From NCBI GenBank assembly GCA_030538215.1, contig JAUNUM010000017.1, positions 1-38,885 on the forward strand: a stretch of 38,885 nucleotides of DNA, given 5' to 3'. Under the pieces are notes generated by a model. The model was not told the DNA's origin. It did no database searches and was given only the letters and a program-made list of their open reading frames with translations. This DNA is from Bacteroidia bacterium. GTDB taxonomy: Bacteria; Bacteroidota; Bacteroidia; Bacteroidales; Dysgonomonadaceae. Positions 16,709 to 24,341 of this stretch are shown here, piece by piece. A program made the translations under genes and the position numbers. Position 1 is the first letter of the stretch, and each line of letters begins with the position of its first letter.

Positions 16709-16847
16709 ATCGGAAGAAGAGGTGTTTTTTCAAAAAATGTGGAGAGAATATTTCAAAAGTACTACCATCAAAGAGCGTATCAACCTGAAACTTCAGCGAC
16801 AGCATATGCCGCAACGTTATTGGAAATACCTGACGGAAATGCAATAA
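16709..16847 (+). pseudogene. 3' remnant of a second DUF4130 gene
   Basis: These 139 bases align without gaps to 10207-10345, the end of the intact DUF4130 gene including its stop codon. There are seven differences. Six are synonymous and one changes Ala to Val. The reading frame is open from 16710 to the TAA at 16845-16847, but there is no start codon and nothing recognisable of the first 210 residues. A plausible unrelated gene start (ATG at 16685, with AT-rich leader) runs into it at the junction and would read it in another frame. Homology stops exactly at the stop codon. The rest of the stretch 16595-16913 holds the AT-rich leader and the terminator at 16849. Confidence 0.85.
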
Positions 16848-16881
16848 AAAACCGTCTGACCGATTGCCGGTCAGACGGTTT
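16846..16881 (-). terminator. Strong terminator of mscL
   Basis: AAACCGTCTGACCG (16849-16862) pairs perfectly with 16868-16881, a 14-bp stem with a five-base loop. On the minus strand the stem runs into a T-tract, so it terminates mscL, 33 bp after its stop. On the plus strand the T-rich stretch starts six bases later and would be weaker. Confidence 0.85.
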
Positions 16882-16913
16882 CGAAAGTTTTTTCAGATTT
16901 TAGGGAGTTCTTC

Positions 16914-17330
16914 TTATTTGTTCTTCAACAAATCACGAATTTCCGTTAGCAACGTTTCTTCTTTCGTTGGCTCCGGATTTGGTGTAGGGGCTTCTTCTTT
17001 TTTACGTTTCATCGAATTCATCGCTTTGATTACCATAAAAATTGCAGTACCTACAATCAGAAAATCCACAACAGCCTGAATAAAGGCTCCATAATTCCAC
17101 GTAATAGCCGGAATTTCGGTTCCTGCGGCATCAATAGCAGCTTGTTTTAGCACTACTTTTAAATCGGCGAAGCTACCTTGTCCGAAAAGCAGGGCAATAG
17201 GCGGCATCAAAATATCGTTTACAAACGATGTTACAATTTTACCAAAAGCAGCACCAATAACAATACCCACGGCCATGTCAACTACGTTGCCACGCATCAA
17301 AAACTCTTTAAGTTCAGTTCTAAATGACAT
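16914..17330 (-). CDS. mscL: Large-conductance mechanosensitive channel MscL
   Basis: MscL is a pentameric inner-membrane channel that opens under tension to protect against osmotic downshock. The 138 residues show the conserved first helix, [20 protein letters not shown] (14-33), with the pore-lining small residues, then a periplasmic loop (about 46-78) and a second helix, [19 protein letters not shown] (80-98). A cytoplasmic helix follows, [16 protein letters not shown], which is the family's C-terminal bundle. Length and motifs are normal. It is a single-gene transcript with a strong terminator downstream. A promoter is not clear. Confidence 0.97.
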   Translation of the reverse strand: MSFRTELKEFLMRGNVVDMAVGIVIGAAFGKIVTSFVNDILMPPIALLFGQGSFADLKVVLKQAAIDAAGTEIPAITWNYGAFIQAVVDFLIVGTAIFMVIKAMNSMKRKKEEAPTPNPEPTKEETLLTEIRDLLKNK

Positions 17331-17425
17331 AATGCTAAGTTTTTTAAATGTTAATTCCTATTTTGATACAAAGTAAACAAAAAGAATGTGAATATTTTAA
17401 CATTATAGACAAAATTTACGCCCAA

Positions 17426-18328
17426 TCAATAAAATATCTCTGCAATCATGCATCGAGCAGAACCACCGCCGTTGGTCTCAATAGTTTGCAATTCGGGCGA
17501 AAGAATTTTGTTATAAGTTGCAATTGTAGCTTCCTGTTGTGGTGTGAGAGCACGACGTGCCGATGCCGACATAATCATCAACGGGTTACCGTTTCGGCTT
17601 TTCAGCTCAATCATATTTCCTGCAAAACTAGCAACTTGATCGATCGAAATGTCAACAATAATTTTTCCTGTTTCTGTCAGTTTCGAAACAACTTTTTGTT
17701 TTTCTTTTTCGTCTCTTATCGATTCTAAACACACGATGGCAACTTGTGTACCCACTTCCATCATCACATTGGTATGATAAATGAGATTTCCATTTTTATC
17801 GAACGAATCAAAAACGACCGCATCAAAATTCATTTGTGAACAGAAATCGCGTATTACTTTTTCTGATGTGCGCGGCGACCGACAAGCGTAAGTAATCCGC
17901 TTCTCTCTATCGAAAATCATACTTCCCGTACCTTCCAGAAACTCATTTTTCGACTCCCACGATGTGAGATCAATAAGTTTGGAGTGATTCATTTTTCGGC
18001 GCAAGAAATCCAATACGTCGGGTTTTCTTTCCTGACGACGATTTTCTGCAAACATGGGATAAAGCACCAGCTCTCCCGAAATATGAGAAGAAAACCAATT
18101 ATTTGGGAATATAGAATCGGGTGTCCAAGGTTCTTCCGTATCCTGTATCACAATTACATCCACATCATTACTGCGAAGCAAGTTCACAAAAGCATCAAAT
18201 TCATTTAGTGCTTTTTCTGCAACTTTTTCTTGTTCGGTTTTTTGCTGAAAATAGTTATTCTTGGCCGTTTCTTCATTAAAAGCAAATCGTACCGGACGAA
18301 CCATCAATATTTTTGAAGTTGTTTGCAT
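17426..18328 (-). CDS. ctlX: Citrulline utilisation hydrolase CtlX-like (amidinotransferase fold)
   Basis: The 300-residue protein has the guanidine-modifying (pentein) fold. Residues consistent with its active site are D71 in TPDSIFPNNW, E132 in FLEGTGSM, H185 in LIYHTNVMME and C293 in GGGSARCMIAEIFY. Proteins of this type, named CtlX after the Francisella enzyme, act as citrulline ureidases giving ornithine. The neighbouring gene, 68 bp upstream, encodes ornithine aminotransferase, which would take the ornithine on. That pairing supports the CtlX call over an arginine deiminase. A 7-nt repeat array fills the gap between the two genes. The exact reaction remains inferred. Confidence 0.85.
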   Translation of the reverse strand: MQTTSKILMVRPVRFAFNEETAKNNYFQQKTEQEKVAEKALNEFDAFVNLLRSNDVDVIVIQDTEEPWTPDSIFPNNWFSSHISGELVLYPMFAENRRQERKPDVLDFLRRKMNHSKLIDLTSWESKNEFLEGTGSMIFDREKRITYACRSPRTSEKVIRDFCSQMNFDAVVFDSFDKNGNLIYHTNVMMEVGTQVAIVCLESIRDEKEKQKVVSKLTETGKIIVDISIDQVASFAGNMIELKSRNGNPLMIMSASARRALTPQQEATIATYNKILSPELQTIETNGGGSARCMIAEIFY

Positions 18329-18330
18329 AG

Positions 18331-18393
18331 TTGGCTAAAGGCTAAGAGCAAAGGGCAATGGGTTGCGAACTTGAAACTCGCAACCCGTAATAC
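18331..18393. repeat. Degenerate 7-nt repeat array between rocD and ctlX
   Basis: The 68-bp spacer is almost wholly period-7. One end reads TTGGCTA, AAGGCTA, AGAGCAA and AGGGCAA. The other reads AACTTGA, AACTCGC, AACCCGT and AATACGC. The first type resembles the array at 63-97 and the second the array at 7389-7423, so this site joins both kinds. It abuts the ctlX start codon. Confidence 0.55.
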
Positions 18394-18396
18394 GCT

Positions 18397-19626
18397 TTAC
18401 TCGAGTGTTTTAATGGACTCTTTAATGATTTCAATCGCTTCGCGAAGCTCTTCCTCAGTAATTACCAAAGGAGGTGCAAAACGAATAATATGCTGATGCG
18501 TGGGTTTTGCCAACAAGCCGTTTTCGGCCATTTTCAAGCAAACATCCCAAGCTTCCTTGCCATTGTGCGGCTCAATAACAATAGCATTAAGTAAGCCTTT
18601 TCCACGAACTAACTTAACAAAAGGGCTGTTTATTTTTGACATTTCATCTCGGAATATTTTTCCAAGATATTCGGCTTTTTCCGCCAATTTTTCTTCTTTT
18701 ACCACTTCCAGAGCAGCAGTTGCCACCTTACAAGCGAGCGGAAATCCTCCAAAAGTAGAGCCGTGTTGTCCAGGTTTTATATTCATCATAATCTCATCAT
18801 CTGCAAGCACAGCCGAAACAGGCATTACTCCACCCGAAATGGCTTTTCCCAAAATCACGATATCGGGACGAATACCTTCATGTTCACAACACAATAGTTT
18901 TCCTGTACGAGCAATTCCGGTTTGCACTTCATCCGCAATAAACAGGATATTGTGCTGCTCACAAAGATGTTTACAAGCTTTCAAATAACCATCGTCGGGA
19001 ACAAAAACACCTGCTTCACCTTGAATAGGTTCAACTAATAAACCGGCAATTTTATCGCCTTTTTCCTCAAAAATCTTTTGAATGGCGTCCACGTCATTAT
19101 ATGGAATCACCTCAATTCCGGGCGTATATGGACCGTAATCGGCTCTTGCATCGCCATCGGTGGAAATGGAAACGATGGTGATAGTTCTTCCATGGAAATT
19201 TCCTTTACAAGCAACAATAATTGCTTCATTTTGAGGAATTCCCTTTTTTAGATACCCCCACTTGCGAGCAAGTTTAAGTCCGGTTTCAACAGCTTCTGCA
19301 CCCGAATTCATCGGCAACATCTTGTCATAACCAAAATAGTTGTGTATAAATTCTTCGTACGGGCCCAAGCAATCGTTATAAAAAGCACGCGATGTCAGGC
19401 ATAGCGTTTCGGCCTGATCGGTTAATGCTTTCACAATCTTTGGATGGCAATGACCTTGATTTACTGCGGAATAAGCAGATAAAAAGTCGAAATACTTCTT
19501 GTTATCAACATCCCAAACATAAACTCCTTTTCCTCTAGATAATACCACGGGAAGTGGGTGGTAATTGTGCGCTCCGTATTTATCTTCCTGATTGATAAAT
19601 CGTTTAGCATTTTCAGTAACTAACAT
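18397..19626 (-). CDS. rocD: Ornithine aminotransferase
   Basis: This PLP enzyme converts ornithine and 2-oxoglutarate to glutamate-5-semialdehyde and glutamate. The 409 residues match class III aminotransferases of the RocD type: [20 protein letters not shown] (31-50), [17 protein letters not shown] (108-124), [13 protein letters not shown] (231-243; D232 holds the PLP ring) and the Schiff-base lysine K261 in ILGKAISGG. The start is placed at 19626 because family proteins begin at MLVTENA; a longer reading frame upstream has no homology-like features. It is probably co-transcribed with ctlX, forming a citrulline-ornithine-glutamate catabolic route. It is complete. Confidence 0.95.
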   Translation of the reverse strand: MLVTENAKRFINQEDKYGAHNYHPLPVVLSRGKGVYVWDVDNKKYFDFLSAYSAVNQGHCHPKIVKALTDQAETLCLTSRAFYNDCLGPYEEFIHNYFGYDKMLPMNSGAEAVETGLKLARKWGYLKKGIPQNEAIIVACKGNFHGRTITIVSISTDGDARADYGPYTPGIEVIPYNDVDAIQKIFEEKGDKIAGLLVEPIQGEAGVFVPDDGYLKACKHLCEQHNILFIADEVQTGIARTGKLLCCEHEGIRPDIVILGKAISGGVMPVSAVLADDEIMMNIKPGQHGSTFGGFPLACKVATAALEVVKEEKLAEKAEYLGKIFRDEMSKINSPFVKLVRGKGLLNAIVIEPHNGKEAWDVCLKMAENGLLAKPTHQHIIRFAPPLVITEEELREAIEIIKESIKTLE

Positions 19627-20000
19627 AAATAAAGATTTAAAATTATTATTTGTGGTTTTATAATTAAATATAAAAATATTATATCCTGTCAAAATCAAGT
19701 TTTGGAGTAATATTTTTTTCGTTATTCTCAACTTGTAGCAAATGCGAATAGATTATTTGCCTGTTTTATTTGATGTTTCATTAAATGACAGAGTTATCTT
19801 TTAACAAAGTTAAGCATTATTGCTGAGAATAAAGATAAATATTGGCAAGAAATTAGTCTTTTGAAGTTTTGTTTTTGTTTTAATAATAAAAGATTGAGGA
19901 TACAAATATAGTCCTAAAAAAGTGAAAAATGATTGTGTGATAGGTAATAAATGCATATTTTTGCTTAATTTTCTGCTAAAAAAATCATTAAAAAAGAAAA
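19627..20000. other. Divergent AT-rich intergenic region, rocD / porX
   Basis: These 374 bases hold no gene. The porX-side promoter is listed separately. On the minus strand two -7-like boxes, TAACTTTG (19812-19805) and TATATTTG (19910-19903), could serve rocD, but neither has a -33 element at the right distance. No riboswitch-like fold or strong inverted repeat was seen. Confidence 0.5.
19932..19963 (+). promoter_or_regulatory. Bacteroidota-type promoter of porX
   Basis: TTG (19933-19935) lies 20 bases before TATTTTTG (19956-19963), an exact fit to the primary-sigma consensus TTG-N20-TAnnTTTG. Transcription should start near 19969, leaving a leader of about 30 nt before the ATG at 20001. 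Confidence 0.75.
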
Positions 20001-21545
20001 ATGAAAAAAGCGCATATCCTTTGGGTGGATGACGAAATTGATTTACTGAAGCCTTATATTCTTTTTTTGGAAGAGAAAGGATATAGTGTTGACCCCGTGA
20101 ATAATGGTCGCGATGCTATTGAAAAATGCCGAAAAACGATTTACGATATTATTTTTTTAGATGAACACATGCCCGGATTATCGGGTTTGGAAACACTTTC
20201 CGAAATTAGTGCTTTTCTTCCCTCAACTCCGGCAGTAATGATCACTAAAAGTGAGGATGAGGGAATTATGGAGAAAGCTATTGGTAAAAGAATTGCCGAT
20301 TATTTAATAAAACCGGTAAATCCCAACCAGATTTTGATGACTATTAAAAAAAATCTGGAAAAAAATGAGATAATCAGTGAAACAAACACGATTAATTATC
20401 GCGAAGAATTTGGTCGCCTAAATAGTGAAATTTATAATTGCCGTACGGCAGAAGATTGGGCTGAGTTGTATAAAAAACTTGTTTCTTGGGAAATTGAATT
20501 TGCCCAATCGCAGCATCCGATGCAGGAAATGCTATTTTTGCAAAAATCGGAAGCGAACGGTGAATTTGGTAAGTTTGTGAAACAAAATTATGAAAAATGG
20601 TTGCAAATATCCGAAAAGAATCCGTTGTTGAGTAACACGGTATTTAAAAATCGGGTATTTCCAATATTGGATAAAGGCGAAAAAATATTTTTTATTCTAA
20701 TAGATAATTTTCGTTTCGACCAGTGGCAGGCAATAAAAAATCTTGTTTCGGAATATTTCACTTGTTCCGAAGAGACATACTTCAGTATTTTGCCTACGGC
20801 AACGCAATACGCCCGTAATGCCATATTCTCTGGATTGATGCCGTTGCAAATTGCAAAAACGTTTCCTCAGTTTTGGGTAAATGAAGATGAAGACGAAGGG
20901 AAGAACCTGTTTGAAGAGCCACTTATACAGTCGCAATTGGAAAGATATAAGCGAAAAGAGAAATTCTCGTACCGAAAAATAAATTCAAACGCCGAAAGCG
21001 AAAAACTATTACAAAACTTCTCAGAACTGGAGAATAACGATTTAAACGTGATGGTTTTTAACTTTATCGATATGCTTTCGCATGCGCGAACCGAATCGAA
21101 AATGATTCGTGAACTGGCTCCCGATGAAGCGGCTTATCGATCGCTTACACGGTCGTGGTTTCAGCATTCGCCCTTATTTAGTTTGCTAAAAAAAATATCG
21201 GAAAAGGGTTATAAAGCAATTTTCACTACAGATCACGGAACTATCAGGGTAAAGAATGCTCAAAAAGTAGTAGGCGAAAAAAATACTAACGCCAATTTAC
21301 GCTACAAAATAGGCCGAAATTTATCATACGATCCTAAAAAAGTATTCGATATCGCCCAGCCGGAAAAAATGAGTCTGCCATCGCCAAATATCAGTACAAG
21401 ATACATTTTTGCTCTCGGCAATGATTTTTTTGCCTATCCCAACAATTACAATCATTATGTTTCGTACTACGCCAATACGTTTCAGCATGGCGGAATTTCG
21501 ATGGAAGAGATGATTGTTCCGCTTGTAACATTACAAGCCAAATGA
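20001..21545 (+). CDS. porX: PorX: response regulator with PglZ phosphodiesterase domain
   Basis: PorX is the response regulator that, with the kinase PorY, controls type IX secretion in Bacteroidota. The 514 residues open with a receiver domain: acidic pair D10/D11, phosphorylation site D54 in IIFLDEHMPG, T82 and K104. A linker follows, then a PglZ (alkaline-phosphatase-like) domain at about 225-514. Likely metal or nucleophile positions are D235 (FILIDNFRFDQW), T266/T268 (PTATQYARNA), D357/H361 (FIDMLSHAR) and D411/H412 (FTTDHGT). Known PorX proteins hydrolyse oligonucleotides through this domain. The receptor kinase is not in the window. It is followed by tsaE, an arrangement I recall from other Bacteroidales. 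Confidence 0.95.
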   Translation: MKKAHILWVDDEIDLLKPYILFLEEKGYSVDPVNNGRDAIEKCRKTIYDIIFLDEHMPGLSGLETLSEISAFLPSTPAVMITKSEDEGIMEKAIGKRIADYLIKPVNPNQILMTIKKNLEKNEIISETNTINYREEFGRLNSEIYNCRTAEDWAELYKKLVSWEIEFAQSQHPMQEMLFLQKSEANGEFGKFVKQNYEKWLQISEKNPLLSNTVFKNRVFPILDKGEKIFFILIDNFRFDQWQAIKNLVSEYFTCSEETYFSILPTATQYARNAIFSGLMPLQIAKTFPQFWVNEDEDEGKNLFEEPLIQSQLERYKRKEKFSYRKINSNAESEKLLQNFSELENNDLNVMVFNFIDMLSHARTESKMIRELAPDEAAYRSLTRSWFQHSPLFSLLKKISEKGYKAIFTTDHGTIRVKNAQKVVGEKNTNANLRYKIGRNLSYDPKKVFDIAQPEKMSLPSPNISTRYIFALGNDFFAYPNNYNHYVSYYANTFQHGGISMEEMIVPLVTLQAK

Positions 21546-21549
21546 TGCA

Positions 21550-21571
21550 GAGACGCGATGCATCGTGTCTC
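21550..21571 (+). repeat. Stop-adjacent palindrome, copy 4
   Basis: AGACGCGATG (21551-21560) pairs with CATCGTGTCT (21561-21570) with one G-T pair, flanked by G and C that also pair. It begins five bases after the porX stop and ends 16 bases before tsaE. The odd pair is G-U in the sense RNA and would be A-C on the other strand. Confidence 0.7.
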
Positions 21572-21587
21572 ATATTAAATAACGAAT

Positions 21588-22010
21588 ATGCAATTAAGAA
21601 TAAACAATATATTTGAAATAAATAACGTCGCAAAGCAATTTATTACTCAAATCGGGAGTAAAAATGTTTTTGCTTTCTACGGTGCAATGGGTGCCGGAAA
21701 AACCACATTCATTAAAGCGATATGCGAAGAACTTGGTGTGCAGGAAACCATAACCAGTCCCACGTTTGCAATTATCAATGAATACAAAGATGCCGAAGGG
21801 AACTCCATCTACCATTTCGATTTTTATCGCATAAATAAATTAGAAGAAGCTTTCGATTTTGGTTACGAAGACTATTTTTATAGTGGGAATTTGTGCTTTA
21901 TTGAATGGCCGGAATTGGTAGAGCCACTCCTTCCCGATAATACAGTAAAAGTTTTCATTACCGAAACCGATAACGGCGAACGAACAATCGAAATAAAAAA
22001 TATCGATTAA
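21588..22010 (+). CDS. tsaE: tRNA t6A biosynthesis ATPase TsaE
   Basis: TsaE is the ATPase that helps TsaB/TsaD make threonylcarbamoyladenosine at position 37 of ANN-decoding tRNAs. The 140 residues have Walker A YGAMGAGKTTF (31-41), the switch-like segment TSPTFAIINEY (57-67), the conserved YHFDFYRI, and the CFIEWPELVEPLLP motif. Length is normal for the YjeE/TsaE family. It follows porX with a palindrome between and is probably on the same transcript. It precedes a TPR protein gene by 52 bp. Confidence 0.95.
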   Translation: MQLRINNIFEINNVAKQFITQIGSKNVFAFYGAMGAGKTTFIKAICEELGVQETITSPTFAIINEYKDAEGNSIYHFDFYRINKLEEAFDFGYEDYFYSGNLCFIEWPELVEPLLPDNTVKVFITETDNGERTIEIKNID

Positions 22011-22062
22011 ACGAACTGAGGTTTAAATAATCTAATCAGTCTGTGCAGCAAAAAAGAAAACA

Positions 22063-24135
22063 ATGAGAAAAATAATCTTATCCATCTCCATATTTCTATC
22101 AGCACTTTCGGTTTCTTCGCAAGTGAATACCGACAGGGTGATGATGATTGGAAAAAATGCATTATATTTCGAGGACTATGTTCTTGCCATACAGTACTTT
22201 AATCAAGTAATAGGTGCAAAACCCTATTTAGCTGATCCATATTATTTTAGAGCGATGTCGAAATTTATGCTCGATGATTTCAAAGGCGCCGAAGAAGATG
22301 CGAATCTTTGTATCGAGCGAAATCCTTATTACACTGCGGCATACCAGCTTCGTGGTGCGGCACGTCAAAATCAAGAAAAATTTGAATTGGCCGCAAGCGA
22401 TTATCAGCGTAGTTTGGAGTTTTTCCCCGAAGATCGGCTTACGCTGGTAAATATGGCTATCGTGAATGTGGAGCTAAAAGATTACGATATTGCCGAAAAG
22501 TTTTTTGAAGTGTTAATACGTCGTTTTCCCGACTACGTTCCCGGATATCTCACTCGTGGACAAATGCACTTGGAAAGAAATGACACATTGAAAGCGTTAG
22601 CCGATTACAACAAAGCTATCGAAGTTGATCCATACACAGCACAATCTTTCTCTGCGCGTGGATTGTTGCAATTTCAACTGAAAGATTACAACAAGGCGCT
22701 TGCCGATTTGGATGAAGCTATTCGTCTTGATCCGTATTTCACCGGAAATTACATCAATCGTGGCTTAGTAAAATACAACCTGAACGATCTTCGCGGAGCA
22801 ATGGCCGATTATGACAGGGTAATAGAATTGGACAAAAATAATCTGATTGCTCGATTTAATCGAGGTTTACTGCGCACGCAAGTTGCTGATAATAATCGCG
22901 CTATCAAAGATTTCGACAAAGTCATCGAAATGGAACCCGAAAACACGATGGCTTACATAAACAGAGCAATGCTTCATGCCGAAATCGGAGATAATACAAG
23001 TGCTATTCAGGATTTGAATTTCGTGCTCGAAAAACATCCCGACTTCTTTACAGGATATTATATGCGCGCCGAAATGAAGCGCCAGTTAAACGATTTGCGT
23101 GGAGCAGAACGTGATTATCTGGCTGCCCGAAACGAAGAAGCCAAAGCTAAAAAACGTGCCACAGTAGATGCCACTGATGGAAGAAAAACAACATCGGAGT
23201 CAAAAGACACACGCGAAGAAACGGATAAAGATATTGACAAATTCAACCTTTTGGTTGTTGCAGATAAGGAAGTATCGGAAAAAAGCCAAAGCAAATACCA
23301 GCGCGAATCGCGTGGACGTGTTCAGGACTTGAACACAAAAGTGGAGTTGGAGTCTAAATTTGTGTTGACATATTATGACAAAGGATTTGAGGTGAGTCGT
23401 CCGGTATATTTTTCCAAATCAATGGAAAAAGCCAATCAGTTGCTAAATCTAAATTGGAAGCTTAAAGCGGTTAACAACGAAGCCGCATTAAACGAACTTC
23501 AAGTGCAAACGCACTTCCGTTCTATTGATAATTTTTCTCGATTACTGGTGCAAAATTCCAACGATGCCAAGCTGTATTTTGGACGTGGGATGGATTTTAT
23601 GCTGGTTCAGGATTACGAAAACGCATTGAAAGATATTAATAGAGCTATCGAATTGCAACCCGATTTTCTGCAATCGTATTTTGTGCGTGCGGTGATAACA
23701 TCGAAACAGTTGGAACTTGATCCAATAATGCCGCCCGAAACGGTTGCGCAGGAATCTCCGGTAGGCGTAAATCCTGCCGACAGGCTAAAAGAGTTGCCTC
23801 AATTCGCCAAGACGAAGATTCCCGAAGTTTCCACAAAATCGTTTAAGTACGATGCTATTTTAAAGGATTACGAAACCATTCTTCGTCTCGACCCCAACTT
23901 TATTTTTGCCCATTATAATATGGCCGAGATTTACAGTCTTGAAAAAGACTATCGTGCAGCGATTGACAGCTACAGCAAAGCCATAAAAATTGAACCGCAA
24001 TTTGCCGAAGCGTATTTTAATCGGGGTTTGTCGCGGTTATCGATTGGTGAAACCGCCATCGGTTTGGATGATCTTCGTAAAGCTGGGGAATTGGGAATTG
24101 TGGAATCTTACAGCATTATCAAGCGGATGCAGTAA
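22063..24135 (+). CDS. Secreted tetratricopeptide-repeat protein
   Basis: The 690-residue protein has a signal peptide (about 1-20, MRKIILSISIFLSALSVSS), so it acts outside the cytoplasm. About eight TPR units span residues 30-355; examples are LADYNKAIEVDPYTAQSFSA, LADLDEAIRLDPYFTGNYIN and MADYDRVIELDKNNLIARFN. A charged, non-TPR linker occupies about 355-480, and further TPR units follow to the end (for example YRAAIDSYSKAIKIEPQFA). TPRs are protein-binding scaffolds. The gene sits in the porX-tsaE cluster, which may mean a link with cell envelope or secretion, but no specific partner is visible. It ends in a strong terminator. Confidence 0.9.
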   Translation: MRKIILSISIFLSALSVSSQVNTDRVMMIGKNALYFEDYVLAIQYFNQVIGAKPYLADPYYFRAMSKFMLDDFKGAEEDANLCIERNPYYTAAYQLRGAARQNQEKFELAASDYQRSLEFFPEDRLTLVNMAIVNVELKDYDIAEKFFEVLIRRFPDYVPGYLTRGQMHLERNDTLKALADYNKAIEVDPYTAQSFSARGLLQFQLKDYNKALADLDEAIRLDPYFTGNYINRGLVKYNLNDLRGAMADYDRVIELDKNNLIARFNRGLLRTQVADNNRAIKDFDKVIEMEPENTMAYINRAMLHAEIGDNTSAIQDLNFVLEKHPDFFTGYYMRAEMKRQLNDLRGAERDYLAARNEEAKAKKRATVDATDGRKTTSESKDTREETDKDIDKFNLLVVADKEVSEKSQSKYQRESRGRVQDLNTKVELESKFVLTYYDKGFEVSRPVYFSKSMEKANQLLNLNWKLKAVNNEAALNELQVQTHFRSIDNFSRLLVQNSNDAKLYFGRGMDFMLVQDYENALKDINRAIELQPDFLQSYFVRAVITSKQLELDPIMPPETVAQESPVGVNPADRLKELPQFAKTKIPEVSTKSFKYDAILKDYETILRLDPNFIFAHYNMAEIYSLEKDYRAAIDSYSKAIKIEPQFAEAYFNRGLSRLSIGETAIGLDDLRKAGELGIVESYSIIKRMQ

Positions 24136-24173
24136 TTGAATGAGTGCGCTGTTGCACGGAAAAATATAAGTAA

Positions 24174-24202
24174 AAAATCCCGATGAAAGTCGGGATTTTT
24201 TT
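24174..24202 (+). terminator. Terminator after the TPR gene
   Basis: AATCCCGA (24176-24183) pairs with TCGGGATT (24190-24197), extended by A-T pairs and followed by a run of T residues to 24202. It begins about 40 bp after the stop. The rest of the gap to 24341 shows no gene. Confidence 0.85.
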
Positions 24203-24341
24203 GTAACAGTTTGAGGGTTTTGCGTTCGTATAGGTTGGTGGGACACAGTTTTGTCAACGCCAGATGAAGTCTTATCAGGCTGCCAAAATTTTGCTCTTCC
24301 CTCCGCTTGACACCAAACCCCTTGTTAAGCTATTTATTATT

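Noticed and set aside
16613-16903. A 96-codon frame over the methyltransferase-mscL gap
   Set aside because: It crosses the DUF4130 remnant out of frame and continues into the mscL terminator stem, so it is not a gene.
17426-18328. Arginine deiminase
   Set aside because: At 300 residues it is shorter than classical arginine deiminase, and the rocD partner fits a citrulline hydrolase better.
20001-21545. PglZ domain as part of a BREX defence system
   Set aside because: It is fused to a receiver domain, which is the PorX layout, and no other BREX genes lie nearby.
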